The translations under genes and the position numbers were made by a program. The notes under the pieces are model-generated. The model made no database searches. It had not been told where the DNA came from and worked only from the letters and a program-made list of their open reading frames with translations. From NCBI RefSeq assembly GCF_028610675.1, contig NZ_JAQQWS010000002.1, forward strand, positions 310,001 to 374,000: DNA of 64,000 nt, given 5' to 3'. This stretch comes from Alkalihalobacillus pseudalcaliphilus (GTDB taxonomy: Bacteria > Bacillota > Bacilli > Bacillales > Bacillaceae_D). Each line of letters starts with the position of its first letter. Position 1 is the first letter of the stretch. Shown piece by piece: positions 36,486 through 44,968 of this stretch.

Positions 36486-36623
36486 CTATGTGGATGGTGC
36501 CTCTAATTCCTCATAGCTAAAATAAGCAAAATCAGCATAGTTAGTTGATTCTTGACCATTACTTGTGGCGTAAAGTCCAATATCAGTGGGTCTTAATAGC
36601 ACCCAGGGTAAAATCCTACTCAC
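36486..36623 (-). pseudogene. C-terminal scrap of a GH43-type glycosidase
   Basis: The minus strand encodes about 45 residues ending at a TAG (36486-36488), including DIGLYATSNGQESTNYADF and YFSYEELE. This resembles the C-terminal beta-sandwich end of GH43 beta-xylosidases. Upstream the frame closes and no further homology is visible to me. It is a remnant of a lost gene. Confidence 0.45.
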
Positions 36624-36782
36624 CCTAGTAGCTTCATCACTTCATTTAAAGCCATTACCGGTCAAACTCCACTACAATATAGAAAAGGCTCATCGAAAAA
36701 ATAAAAAGGAAGAGAGCTATATCCTCTCCTCCTCATGTATCTACATTAAAGACATCGATATTGTATTGGCCCTTGGCCCTAC

Positions 36783-37553
36783 TTATCTTGAAGTATAGCC
36801 GGCATCAGCATGAATCGTCGTACCTGTAACATACGATGCTGCGTCTGAAGCTAACCATAGACTAGCTTGAGCTATTTCTCTCGGCTGTCCAAAACGATTT
36901 AATAGACTTAATTGTGGTGCATACTCTTCTTCTGTAAAGCCAAATTGCTCTAAAGCACCTCTTAACATTGGTGTATCTATAGCACCAGGTGCTACCGTAT
37001 TGACGCGAATGTTATGAGCTCCATTTTCTAGAGCAGCTACTTTTGTCATACCTACGACCCCATGCTTAGCTGCCACGTAAGCAATATTATTTGGCTATGG
37101 TCTAAATCCACTTATTGAAGAAATATTAATAATTGAACCACCTTTTCCTTGCTTTTGTAGTTGCTGTAATTGATATTTCATACATAATGCCGTTCCTTTT
37201 AAGTCAACAGCAATTAAGCGGTCCCAGTATTGTTCGTCAAACTCAACTGTTGGTTTATCATCAGGCGTTAAGGCAGCATTATTTACCGCAACATCTAACT
37301 TTCCATAAGTCTCTACAGTAAACTCAACCATTTTACGTACATCTTCGGCATTCGAAATATCTACTTTAATAAAAGCTGCTTCACCACCACTTTGATTGAT
37401 TTCTTCTGTTACAGCTCGTCCCTTTTCTTCGTTAAAATCAGCAATGACAACCTTCGCCTTAGCCTCTGAGAATAGCTTAGCTGTTTGTTCACCCATCCCC
37501 ATTGCGGCTCCTGTAATAATCGCTACTTTACCTTCTAAAATTGGAAATGTCAT
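36783..37553 (-). pseudogene. SDR dehydrogenase interrupted by one amber codon
   Basis: Two open segments, 37095-37553 and 36783-37076, lie in the same frame and are separated by one TAG (37092-37094) in GFRP-stop-PNNIAYVAAKHG. The parent of about 257 aa would be a complete SDR: TGAAMGMG, VVIADFNEEKG, NNAALTPDD, NISSISG, Tyr/Lys in YVAAKHG, PGAIDTP, and HADAGYTS at the end. The usual residue at the stop would be Gln, so a single C-to-T change explains it. The catalytic Tyr follows the stop, so the short product should be inactive. It is divergent from a TetR gene that may have controlled it. Confidence 0.85.
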
Positions 37554-37658
37554 TTTTCTTTTCCTCCTTCAAGATATGTATTTAATTCCATCCTATATGG
37601 AGATTGAGATGGTTTTCAATCATCAATATTCGCATAACTGTTTGTTACTATACAAAAT

Positions 37659-37668
37659 ACAATATTGT
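37659..37668. promoter_or_regulatory. Palindrome ACAATATTGT in the SDR/tetR divergent promoter
   Basis: A 10-bp perfect palindrome within an AT-rich 175-bp divergent region, followed by ATATTGTG. A candidate TetR site, but short. Confidence 0.4.
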
Positions 37669-37728
37669 CTAGTATAAATATTGTGCTTACCCTATTGTTT
37701 TGACTAATTAATGTAAGAGGTGAACGCC

Positions 37729-38670
37729 ATGGATAACCAATTAGATAAGAGAATTAGACGTTCCAAAGACGATTTGAAACAAACATTTATCAATTTACTG
37801 CATAAAAAAAGCTGTGACCACATATCCATTTCTGAAATTGTTCGTTCCGCTCAATATAACCGTGGCACTTTTTATGCAAACTTTGAATCAAAAGAAGCAT
37901 TGTTAGAGGAAATAATTGATGAAGTTCTCGACGAACTCATGAACCAAATTAGAAACCCTTATCAGGAAAAAACAAACGTATATATAAGAGACATTAATCC
38001 CACTGATATCACTTTGTTTACCTACATTAAAGAGAATCAAAGCTTATTTACTTTATTACTAAGTGATCATGTCACCATCAACTTCAGATACCGATTAGCC
38101 AAAGCCATTGAAGATTTATTTATTCAAGAATATGACTATCGAATTGATGAAGAATATAATGTTTCTTTAACTTGGCTTTATATTTATCGTGCCCACGGCA
38201 TTGCCGGATTAATCATTAGATGGATAGAGGAAAACTTTCCAACATCAACTAATTTCATGTCTGAACAAGTCATTGAACTCATGCTTGTCTCCACACCTAG
38301 TTTCATAAAAAAGGATAGGAAAAAAGGACACCTAAATGCTGATGCCCTTTTTACTTGCAATCCCGCGATTCGCCTTTTGCTCGGGGTTACTCTTCCTTTT
38401 TCTGCCCGCAACCCCACGATTTCGCCTTTTGCTCGGGGTTTCTCCGCTTTTTTCCACTCGCAACCCCGCGATTCGCCTTTTGCTCGGGGTTTCTCCTCCT
38501 TTTTCGACTCGCAACCCCGCGATTCCGCGTTTGCACGGGGTTTCTCTTCCTTTTTCTGCCCGCAACCCCGCGATTCGCCGTTTGTTTCACATCCAACTCT
38601 ACGCATAGAACAGAACCGACTAACTATCCAAACCGTTACGTTTATAGGCAAATACAAAGATCACCGCTGA
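37729..38670 (+). CDS. TetR-family regulator with a repeat-encoded C-terminal tail
   Basis: The ATG at 37729 follows AAGAGGTG at 6 bases. 313 aa. Residues 1-60 are the TetR helix-turn-helix (RRSKDDLKQTFINLL, HISISEIVRSAQYNRGTFYANFESKEALLEEI). Residues 60-200 form the helical ligand domain of the DhaS-like branch. After about residue 203 the protein is made of a 17-residue repeat (FARGFSSFFDSQPRDSP type) encoded by a 51-bp tandem DNA array (38357-38612). TetR proteins are about 190-200 aa, so the array seems to have removed the old stop codon. The 3' end overlaps the ABC permease gene on the other strand by 51 bp. It is divergent from the broken SDR. Confidence 0.85.
   Translation: MDNQLDKRIRRSKDDLKQTFINLLHKKSCDHISISEIVRSAQYNRGTFYANFESKEALLEEIIDEVLDELMNQIRNPYQEKTNVYIRDINPTDITLFTYIKENQSLFTLLLSDHVTINFRYRLAKAIEDLFIQEYDYRIDEEYNVSLTWLYIYRAHGIAGLIIRWIEENFPTSTNFMSEQVIELMLVSTPSFIKKDRKKGHLNADALFTCNPAIRLLLGVTLPFSARNPTISPFARGFSAFFHSQPRDSPFARGFSSFFDSQPRDSAFARGFSSFFCPQPRDSPFVSHPTLRIEQNRLTIQTVTFIGKYKDHR
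38357..38612. repeat. 51-bp tandem array with AACCCCG/CGGGGTT inverted repeat in each unit
   Basis: The GCAA(C/T)CCC start recurs at 38357, 38408, 38460, 38511 and 38562 (steps 51, 52, 51, 51). Each complete unit has AACCCCG and CGGGGTT about 16 bases apart, then a pyrimidine-rich spacer (TCTCCTCCTTTTTC). The base composition is much more GC-rich than its surroundings. The array lies inside the 3' end of the tetR frame. Confidence 0.88.
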
Positions 38671-39366
38671 CAGCAATAACCACCCAAAAAGAACCGTGCT
38701 GTCGAACAAATTCCATTGGTAGTGACCCTCTGCAAATAGACTGCTTGCGAAATTGGTTAAGACGCCTGTGTACGTGTAGTCGACGAGATAAGCTAAATCT
38801 TCCTTCAAAAACTTCAATACCGGTACGGAAGTGAAAAGGAGTGTAACGGGCATGCCCATGACGGCAGCCTGTGATTGGTTTTTCGATAAAATCCCAACGA
38901 CATAACCAATTAATAAACTGATTAAGCTTGCAACCGTAGTCATGACGAGATAACTTCCGAATGGCACTTCATTAAATGCGACACCACTTGCCGGGATCAT
39001 AAGTATATTTGTAACAGTCAGGATAATAAGTGGCGGAATCAGCGTTCCAATCATGTATTCAACACCGTTCACCGATGATGTCATCAAGACACGTAACGTA
39101 TTCTTTTCTTTTTCTTCTGCTAACGGACTACTGCTCATCGAAATCCCGGAAATAGCAATGTTAAAAACCATACCAAAGCTTAACACAAAGGCCCCCGTTG
39201 AAAAAAACATCCCCGCTTCATTAACATCAACCTCTGGCATGAGCTGCCTCATACCGAAAGCAAAAGCAAGAGCTAACACAGGGCCGATAATAACACTCGT
39301 ATTATTTAATATCGTTTGGAATTTCATACCAATGATCGCATTGATTTTTCTCATTGAACTATTCAT
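38620..39366 (-). CDS. ABC-2 type permease
   Basis: 248 aa with six hydrophobic segments and the ABC-2 pattern SSSPLAEEKEKNTLRVLMTSSVNGVEYMIGT. The start overlaps the ATPase stop (ATGA), so the two are co-translated. It forms an exporter with the next gene upstream. Its 3' end runs under the tail of the tetR gene on the other strand. The substrate is unknown; a bacteriocin-type or small lipophilic compound would be usual. Confidence 0.87.
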   Translation of the reverse strand: MNSSMRKINAIIGMKFQTILNNTSVIIGPVLALAFAFGMRQLMPEVDVNEAGMFFSTGAFVLSFGMVFNIAISGISMSSSPLAEEKEKNTLRVLMTSSVNGVEYMIGTLIPPLIILTVTNILMIPASGVAFNEVPFGSYLVMTTVASLISLLIGYVVGILSKNQSQAAVMGMPVTLLFTSVPVLKFLKEDLAYLVDYTYTGVLTNFASSLFAEGHYQWNLFDSTVLFGWLLLSAVIFVFAYKRNGLDS

Positions 39367-40217
39367 AGTAACTCCCTCCCTGTTACTTCTAGAAAGACCT
39401 TCTCTAACGTTGGTTCACATGAGTGAATCGTGATAAGTTCATCCTTGGCCATCCACTGATGAATCTTTTCTGTCGTCTCATCTGAGTGTGGTAATACATG
39501 TGCTTGACCATCCGCAAGTTGGATTTCATACTTTTTTTTCGTATTATATTTGAGACAAACTTCCTTTGGAGCTCCTTGCTCAACGATAAGTCCATCATTC
39601 AAAAGTGCGACATGGTCACAAAGTTTGGTGGCCTCATCCATATTATGTGTCGTTAAAAAGATCGCCGTTCCATTCTCCTTTAATTCAAATAGAAGCTCAT
39701 GAACAGCCTCAGCTGTACTTGGATCTAATCCACTCGTAGGTTCATCTAGGAAAAGTACTTTCGGTTGATGTAACAAGGCACGTGCTAATACTAAACGTTG
39801 ACCCATTCCTTTTGATAATTGATTCGCGAGCTTACTTTTATGCTCTGCTAAACCGACTCTTTCTAAAAGTTCATCAATGCGTTCCTTTTTGACATTGAGT
39901 ATTTTTGCGAAAATCTTCAAATTGTTATATACGGTCATTTTTTCATACAGCCCACTATTATCTGTCACAATTCCGACCTGTTCATAGATACTTTCATTGA
40001 TTTGTTCCACAGCTTGCCCTAGTACAAACGCTTTTCCTGAGCTTTGTGCTAATTGCCCCGTCAATATTTTGATTGTAGTCGTTTTCCCTGAGCCAGACGG
40101 GCCTAGAAACCCGAATATTTCACCCGCATGAACCGAAAAAGAAAGGTTCTTTAATGCGATTTGTTCTTTAAACTTTTTTGAAAGATGCTCAACTTCTATC
40201 ACGCTCTGCTTTTTCAT
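39363..40217 (-). CDS. ABC transporter ATPase
   Basis: The ATG at 40215-40217 (MKKQSVIEVEHLSK) follows GGAGGAGTG; the ATG at 40256 lies before that site. 284 aa. Walker A GPSGSGKTT, Q-loop region GIVTDNSGLYEKMT, signature LSKGMGQRL, Walker B VLFLDEPTSGLDPS and H-loop TTHNMDEAT are intact. The C-terminal part has the short extension common in ABC-2 ATPases (EPTLEKVFLEVTGREL). It pairs with the permease downstream and with an ATPase-like LytTR regulator upstream. Confidence 0.9.
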   Translation of the reverse strand: MKKQSVIEVEHLSKKFKEQIALKNLSFSVHAGEIFGFLGPSGSGKTTTIKILTGQLAQSSGKAFVLGQAVEQINESIYEQVGIVTDNSGLYEKMTVYNNLKIFAKILNVKKERIDELLERVGLAEHKSKLANQLSKGMGQRLVLARALLHQPKVLFLDEPTSGLDPSTAEAVHELLFELKENGTAIFLTTHNMDEATKLCDHVALLNDGLIVEQGAPKEVCLKYNTKKKYEIQLADGQAHVLPHSDETTEKIHQWMAKDELITIHSCEPTLEKVFLEVTGRELL

Positions 40218-40423
40218 CTGTACATCACTCCTCCAGCCATCATGATGATGGTTCATCGGACTGTCTAAGCGTTACTTCTCTTTGCTTACCTTAGAATGTC
40301 CATCTGCTTTAAGTTTAGTGAAGTGTGAGGGAAAAGTCGTAAATATCCGTTGAATCGTACTGTAATAAGCTCAATGGTAATAAATAAAGGCTGAAATGCA
40401 TGCATCTCAACCTGAATCGTACG

Positions 40424-41422
40424 CTAAAATGTAATTAAACTTTTCATTTCCTCTAACCGATTACGGGAAAGGGGCAATTTGGCATGAGGATTCCCTTTCA
40501 AGATGAGTGTGTAGCTATTTTTGGAATAACTAATTAACTCAGAAACGCGTTGTAAGTTCACTAAATAGGAACGGTGACACCTGAAAAAGCCAAAGGTAAT
40601 TAATTTTTCCTCTAATTGATTCATCGTTAAATCGGTAGGGAAATATTCATCACCAATACGAATATTACTAACACTATTTATGCTTTCAATAAAATCAATC
40701 TCATCGGGACTAAAAAAGATCGTTTTTTCAGCCAATTTACATGTCACTTTAAAAACATTTTTCGGTTGAATCGTTCCATGTTCGACCTTTTCCTGGGAAA
40801 TAATATCCGATTCTTCGACAAGATCTGTTTTTTCTAAACCCGTTGAATGGTTATAACGATAAATTTCGCTACTCAATAACAATAAATCCTCGACGTAGTT
40901 CGACGTAATCAACGTCGCTATTTGATTAGCACGTAGATGCTCTATGGCTTTTAAGTACAACTCAATGCCTTCGTCTGTTAAATTGTTAAGAGGGTCTTCT
41001 AATAAAATAAGCTGCGGTGAAAATAAAAAAAGTCTAAATAAACTTACTCTTTTTCGTTGTTCCTTTGTCAGTTTTTTAATTTTTGTTTGCCAAACATCTG
41101 ATAACGAAAAAGTCGCGATATACTCTTCTAATGGCTTTTCGAAAGCCGCTATTTTTTTATAAAATTTCAAATAGCTGTGAACCGTCATGCTTTCATAGAG
41201 GCCATCATCACTTTTTTCACTTAAAATCAATTGAATCTCACGCTCAATTTCTCCACTTGAAGGCATTTCTTTGCCCTCTATTAAATCAAACAAAATTTCG
41301 CTTTCTTCGCCAGATATTTTAATACCAATTCGAGAGCTCTCTTTCACATCTAAGCTGACATCCTTAATAGTCGTACGATTCCCTTCTTGTTTTAAGACAT
41401 TCACCAATTTAATTAATGTCAT
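40424..41422 (-). CDS. Degenerate ABC ATPase domain fused to a LytTR DNA-binding domain
   Basis: 332 aa. Residues 1-210 align in order with an ABC ATPase (LYESMTVHSYL, LTKEQRKRVSLFRLFL in place of the signature, LILLEDPLNNLTDEG as a Walker B-like strand, ITSNYVEDLLLL). The Walker A loop is gone (KISGEESEILFDL), so ATP hydrolysis is unlikely. Residues about 235-332 are a LytTR domain (FFSPDEIDFIESINSVSNI, FRCHRSYLVNLQRVSELI, LPLSRNRLEEMKSL). It probably regulates the ABC transporter genes 200 bp downstream. The dead ATPase part could sense the transporter by pairing with its ATPase (inference). Confidence 0.85.
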   Translation of the reverse strand: MTLIKLVNVLKQEGNRTTIKDVSLDVKESSRIGIKISGEESEILFDLIEGKEMPSSGEIEREIQLILSEKSDDGLYESMTVHSYLKFYKKIAAFEKPLEEYIATFSLSDVWQTKIKKLTKEQRKRVSLFRLFLFSPQLILLEDPLNNLTDEGIELYLKAIEHLRANQIATLITSNYVEDLLLLSSEIYRYNHSTGLEKTDLVEESDIISQEKVEHGTIQPKNVFKVTCKLAEKTIFFSPDEIDFIESINSVSNIRIGDEYFPTDLTMNQLEEKLITFGFFRCHRSYLVNLQRVSELISYSKNSYTLILKGNPHAKLPLSRNRLEEMKSLITF

Positions 41423-41625
41423 CTTCTACACACTTTCCTCATTATTTAAAAACTTTTTATAATAATTACACTAAAATTTCTGCCCGTTTAGTATGATTCA
41501 AAAATAACATTTCTACGAGTTATCTTCGTAAACGAATTTGTTCTCATTTACTAATAATTCGTATCTAAGATAATTTGGTTGCATCTTTTGGGGAATTTAT
41601 TTAAAGCATATCCTTCCGTTTCTTA
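41423..41625. other. Upstream region of the LytTR regulator, no gene seen
   Basis: AT-rich, presumably with the promoter of the regulator gene. It forms part of a 721-bp space up to pbuE that also holds one possible small gene and the riboswitch. Confidence 0.4.
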
Positions 41626-41814
41626 TTATGAAACAAATTCACATATCAAGGTGCCTCGATGTACTACGATATATTCAGCTGTTGACTTATTCATCACTTG
41701 TGAAACTTTCTTCGTATGGGTTATTTCGATCCAATCATTTTGTATATCTACTAATAACTTTATTTCCACATTCTGTTCTCCATATTTCAAACCACTATAA
41801 GATATTTTCGACAT
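41626..41814 (-). CDS. Possible small protein, 62 aa
   Basis: An ATG at 41812-41814 lies behind AAAGGGTG at about 8 bases and opens a frame MSKISYSGLKYGEQNVEIKL... with balanced composition and no membrane segment. It is short and I recognise no family, so the call rests on the ribosome site and plausible codon use only. Confidence 0.4.
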   Translation of the reverse strand: MSKISYSGLKYGEQNVEIKLLVDIQNDWIEITHTKKVSQVMNKSTAEYIVVHRGTLICEFVS

Positions 41815-42014
41815 CATTATCACCCTTTACTTATAGATTAGTTATCTATTTCTATTATACTTGATATTTTTTAGATTATAAAAATTAGCAAAACAACTTT
41901 TACCTTGAAGGATGATCCTTAATCAAGAGTAACCCCTAAAAATTTACACTTGAAAAATAATCACATAACTTGTAAACTGTTCAAAGTATCTTGCTTACCT
42001 CAAATGAATATAAC

Positions 42015-42076
42015 CTGTATAACCTCTGAATATGGCATGAGGGTCTCTACCAGGAACCTTAAAATCCTGATTACAG
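42015..42076 (+). ncRNA. Purine riboswitch aptamer, adenine type
   Basis: P1 CTGTA/TACAG encloses the purine riboswitch core: J1/2 TAA, P2 with loop ATATGGC, J2/3 TCTCTACC, P3 CAGGA/TCCTG with loop ACCTTAAAA, and J3/1 GATTAC. The specificity base in J3/1 is T (GATTAC, as in pbuE/add) rather than the C of guanine riboswitches (GACTAT), so adenine is the expected ligand. It lies 67 bp before the pbuE start codon. Confidence 0.93.
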
Positions 42077-42114
42077 AAAATGAACGGTTCATTTTTTGTA
42101 ATCAGGATTTTTTT
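42064..42114 (+). terminator. Riboswitch-controlled terminator
   Basis: ATCCTGATTAC (42064-42074) pairs with GTAATCAGGAT (42098-42108), followed by a T run. The left arm is the 3' side of P3, J3/1 and P1 of the aptamer, so the two structures exclude each other. Adenine binding should stabilise the aptamer and turn the gene on, as in B. subtilis pbuE. Confidence 0.92.
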
Positions 42115-42143
42115 ATTTTATGAGAAAGGACGTTGCGTAAAAA

Positions 42144-43313
42144 ATGAATGTTAGAGTTTTTATTCTTGCCCTTTCAACGGTTGCCGTTGGTCTTGTTGAA
42201 TTAATCATTGGTGGCATCTTGCCAACGATTGCCAATGATTTAAATGTCTCCTTAAGCTCAGCGGGGCAGTTGATTACGATTTTTGCCTTAATTTATGCAA
42301 TTTCTGGACCGGTCTTACTCGTATTAACGAGCAAAGTCGAACGGAAAAAGTTATATCTTATTTCCTTGTTTATATTTTTTATTAGTAATATCCTAACTTA
42401 TTATAGTCCGAGCTTCTCTTTTATGATGGCCGCACGTGTATTAAGTGCCATGAGTACAGCACTGATTGTTGTTTTGTCATTAACGATTGCTGCTAAAATT
42501 GTGACACCTAATCACCGAGCTAAGGCTCTCGGTCTTATTTATATGGGGATTAGCTCATCGCTTGTGATGGGTGTACCAGTGGGAATTTTAATTTCCGATC
42601 TATTTGGCTGGCGTGTTATTTTTCTTGGCATCGCCCTATTATCGATCGGTTCCTTCATCCTCATTTCTATCTTTTTGCAGAGAATACCTGGAGAAAAGAC
42701 CGTTCCACTTTCAAAGCAATTAAAGGCCGTTGGCAGCATAAAATTAGGGAGTGCCCATCTTGCTACGATGTTTATGCTAGCGGGACATTATACACTTTAT
42801 GCCTATTTCACTCCATTTTTAGAGGCCGAATTGCATTTAACTGCTAATTGGATTAGTCTCTTTTATTTATTATTTGGGATTGCTGCGGTTAGTGGTGGTG
42901 CCTTCGGTGGTATTCTTTCTGATTCTATCGGTTCACAAAAAAGCATCATGGCCGTCATCGTTTCCTTTGCTGTTGTGCTATTCTTGCTACCATTCACTAC
43001 ATTTTCATTGGTTGTTTTCATACCGATGATGATGATATGGGGGGCATTAAGTTGGAGTCTAGCTCCACCACAGCAAAGCTACTTGATTGAAACCGATCCC
43101 GTTACATCCGATATTCAACAAAGCTTTAATAACTCCGCCTTACAAATCGGGATTGCATTAGGCTCTGGATTCGGCGGCATCGTCTTAAGTCAAACAGGCA
43201 CTGTTACCCACACAGCCTGGTACGGGGCTGCACTTGTTCTGATTGCCTTACTATGTGCGATTTTCTCTTTAACAAGGAGATCGAAGGAAAGTGAAAAGGC
43301 AGAGGCTGCTTAA
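42144..43313 (+). CDS. pbuE: Purine efflux pump PbuE (MFS)
   Basis: 389 aa, against 388 in B. subtilis, and collinear as far as I recall that sequence: VFILALSTVAVGLVELIIGG, ARVLSAMSTALIVVLSLTIA, AGHYTLYAYFTPFLE, IWGALSWSLAPPQQSYLIE, SDIQQSFNNSALQIGIALGSGFGG. About 12 membrane segments. It exports purine bases and nucleosides. The nearest ribosome-site match (AAGGA at 42126-42130) is 13 bases from the ATG, longer than usual. Control is by the adenine riboswitch upstream. Confidence 0.95.
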   Translation: MNVRVFILALSTVAVGLVELIIGGILPTIANDLNVSLSSAGQLITIFALIYAISGPVLLVLTSKVERKKLYLISLFIFFISNILTYYSPSFSFMMAARVLSAMSTALIVVLSLTIAAKIVTPNHRAKALGLIYMGISSSLVMGVPVGILISDLFGWRVIFLGIALLSIGSFILISIFLQRIPGEKTVPLSKQLKAVGSIKLGSAHLATMFMLAGHYTLYAYFTPFLEAELHLTANWISLFYLLFGIAAVSGGAFGGILSDSIGSQKSIMAVIVSFAVVLFLLPFTTFSLVVFIPMMMIWGALSWSLAPPQQSYLIETDPVTSDIQQSFNNSALQIGIALGSGFGGIVLSQTGTVTHTAWYGAALVLIALLCAIFSLTRRSKESEKAEAA

Positions 43314-43350
43314 ATTGTATTACCCGAAAGGAAAGTTTCTAAATAGCATT

Positions 43351-43393
43351 AACGAGCAACTCATCCTTTGAAGGATAGGCTGCTCGTTTTTTT
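43351..43393 (+). terminator. Terminator of pbuE
   Basis: AACGAGCA...TGCTCGTT arms with an inner ATCCTT/AAGGAT stem, followed by seven T. Confidence 0.85.
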
Positions 43394-43601
43394 AGGTGGG
43401 AATGTTCGTACTACATCCGTTGCTATACACTTTAAAACCCTACATTTGTGTGAAAATTTCATTACACTAACAGTCTCTTAACTCTATCTCTTTGACTGAC
43501 ATATCATTGATTCCGCATCTCACCAAGAAATAATTATGTACATGTAAATTTTACCGTATTATATTTGATATAAGAATCAATTTCTATGGAGGACGATTAG
43601 G

Positions 43602-44102
43602 ATGGAGCAAGTTACTTTTTTTGAGAACAACCTATATTATAAAAAAACAGAGGAAGCTTTTTTTCTACACAAAAAGATAATAAGTGAACGTCTTCCATTT
43701 GCTGATGTTCAACACGTTGGAAGTTCAGCGATACCCAACAGCCTTACAAAGGGCGATCTTGATATACAGGTCCGTGTTACACCGGAACAATTTCCAATAG
43801 CAGTTCGAGCCCTTGAGACGTTATATGAACGTAACGAAGGCAGCTCAAAAACAAATGATTTTAGGGCATTTAAGGACGATTCAGCCACTCCTCCACTTGG
43901 CGTGCAATTAACTGTGATTAATTCTGATGTTGATTTTTTCTGGAAATTCCGTGAAATTTTATTAACTAATGACCAATATCGAAAAGAATATGACCAGATA
44001 AAGAAAAAGTATGAGGGCAAGGATATGGATACGTATAGGGAAGCTAAAAGTGAGTTTTTCGGTATGCTAATGGAGACAGCTGAATTTAGAGAATTATCAT
44101 AA
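43602..44102 (+). CDS. GrpB-family nucleotidyltransferase-like protein
   Basis: 166 aa, with GGAGG then GATTAGG before the ATG. The GrpB fold is recognised from VQHVGSSAIPNSLTKGDLDIQVRV (nucleotidyltransferase-type GSS...DxD motif), VQLTVINSDVDFFWKFREILLTNDQYRKEYDQIKKKYEG and the C-terminal AKSEFFGMLM. The acidic residues of the nucleotidyltransferase site are present. The role of this family is not established. It stands alone. Confidence 0.88.
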   Translation: MEQVTFFENNLYYKKTEEAFFLHKKIISERLPFADVQHVGSSAIPNSLTKGDLDIQVRVTPEQFPIAVRALETLYERNEGSSKTNDFRAFKDDSATPPLGVQLTVINSDVDFFWKFREILLTNDQYRKEYDQIKKKYEGKDMDTYREAKSEFFGMLMETAEFRELS

Positions 44103-44148
44103 TAAAGGTTATTGAGCACAAGGAGTTTAAAAAAGATGGACAGTAAAA

Positions 44149-44817
44149 TTACTTATTCATTCGTTTGTTCACTTCAATCGTAATGAACTCTGGCAAATAA
44201 TCGGGCGTACATCCTTTTGAGACCATTTCACCTTTGTAAAGACCTGTCTTTTCACCAATCTTCATACAGCGCTCGCGATATTTTTCATCATATACGCCAA
44301 TCCAGCCTGCAGTAAAATTCATAGCCCACTGAACTTCCGGTTCTTCCTGCGAAATCTTAGCTTCAATGGCTGATAGCAACTCTGCTGTGTTATCAGGAGG
44401 AGTTTGTCCTGTCCACCTCAATCGTGCTTGAAAATACCAAAAAGCTCGCCTCTGCAGAGCAGAAGAACTATTTTCCCACAACTCCATCCTTGCAATATTC
44501 TTCTTGTCTTTAGTGAGTTGATTAGCCATTAACCAATCCATTAAGTTATTCCGCTCATCCAAGCTGTGAGTCTGCATATCCTGAACAAGCATATTCAGTG
44601 TATCTTGTGAAAGAAGTTTTTTGTCCATAATCAAGATTGCCAACAATCTAGGTAAGAACTCACCGCTTGACCAAAGTTCCATCGCTAGTTCATGATCCTT
44701 TTTAATCTCCTTGGCGATTTTCCGTAAATCACCTAGCTTCGTTTTACTAGTAATCTGAGCTAAAATCTCTTCCGCTTGGGATGAACATTTTAATTCTGCG
44801 CTTTTATTCTTATTCAT
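44149..44817 (-). CDS. DNA alkylation repair (AlkD-like HEAT-repeat) protein
   Basis: The ATG at 44815-44817 (MNKNKSAELKC) follows AAGGAG at 9 bases; the upstream ATG at 44856 is not supported. 222 aa, all helical, with the AlkD-like pattern of HEAT-type pairs (LRKIAKEIKKDHELAMELWSSGEFLPRLLAILIMD, MDWLMANQLTKDKK, WVGVYDEKYRERC-like WIGVYDEKYRERCMKIG). Related proteins are DNA glycosylases for alkylated bases, but catalysis cannot be judged from sequence alone. It converges with the GrpB gene. Confidence 0.75.
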   Translation of the reverse strand: MNKNKSAELKCSSQAEEILAQITSKTKLGDLRKIAKEIKKDHELAMELWSSGEFLPRLLAILIMDKKLLSQDTLNMLVQDMQTHSLDERNNLMDWLMANQLTKDKKNIARMELWENSSSALQRRAFWYFQARLRWTGQTPPDNTAELLSAIEAKISQEEPEVQWAMNFTAGWIGVYDEKYRERCMKIGEKTGLYKGEMVSKGCTPDYLPEFITIEVNKRMNK

Positions 44818-44968
44818 CTGACACAGCTCCTTATTGAAGTACTGTTTCATATACATATATGGCCTTGACGGGATATTTCAATAAATAAACTTCGTTATAA
44901 GTCTTATTGCTTATCATTATACCATAACGTTGTGAATGGATTAATTTGATTGGGGACATTCTCCTTGA

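Noticed and set aside
37092..37094. Pyrrolysine or programmed read-through at the amber codon
   Set aside because: SDRs are not pyrrolysine proteins and the site is normally a common residue; simple mutation is more likely.
38184..38657. Minus-strand frames encoding a charged repeat protein over the 51-bp array
   Set aside because: They are the complement of the array inside the tetR 3' end, and the repeats read open in several frames on both strands. The TetR frame has a domain and a ribosome site.
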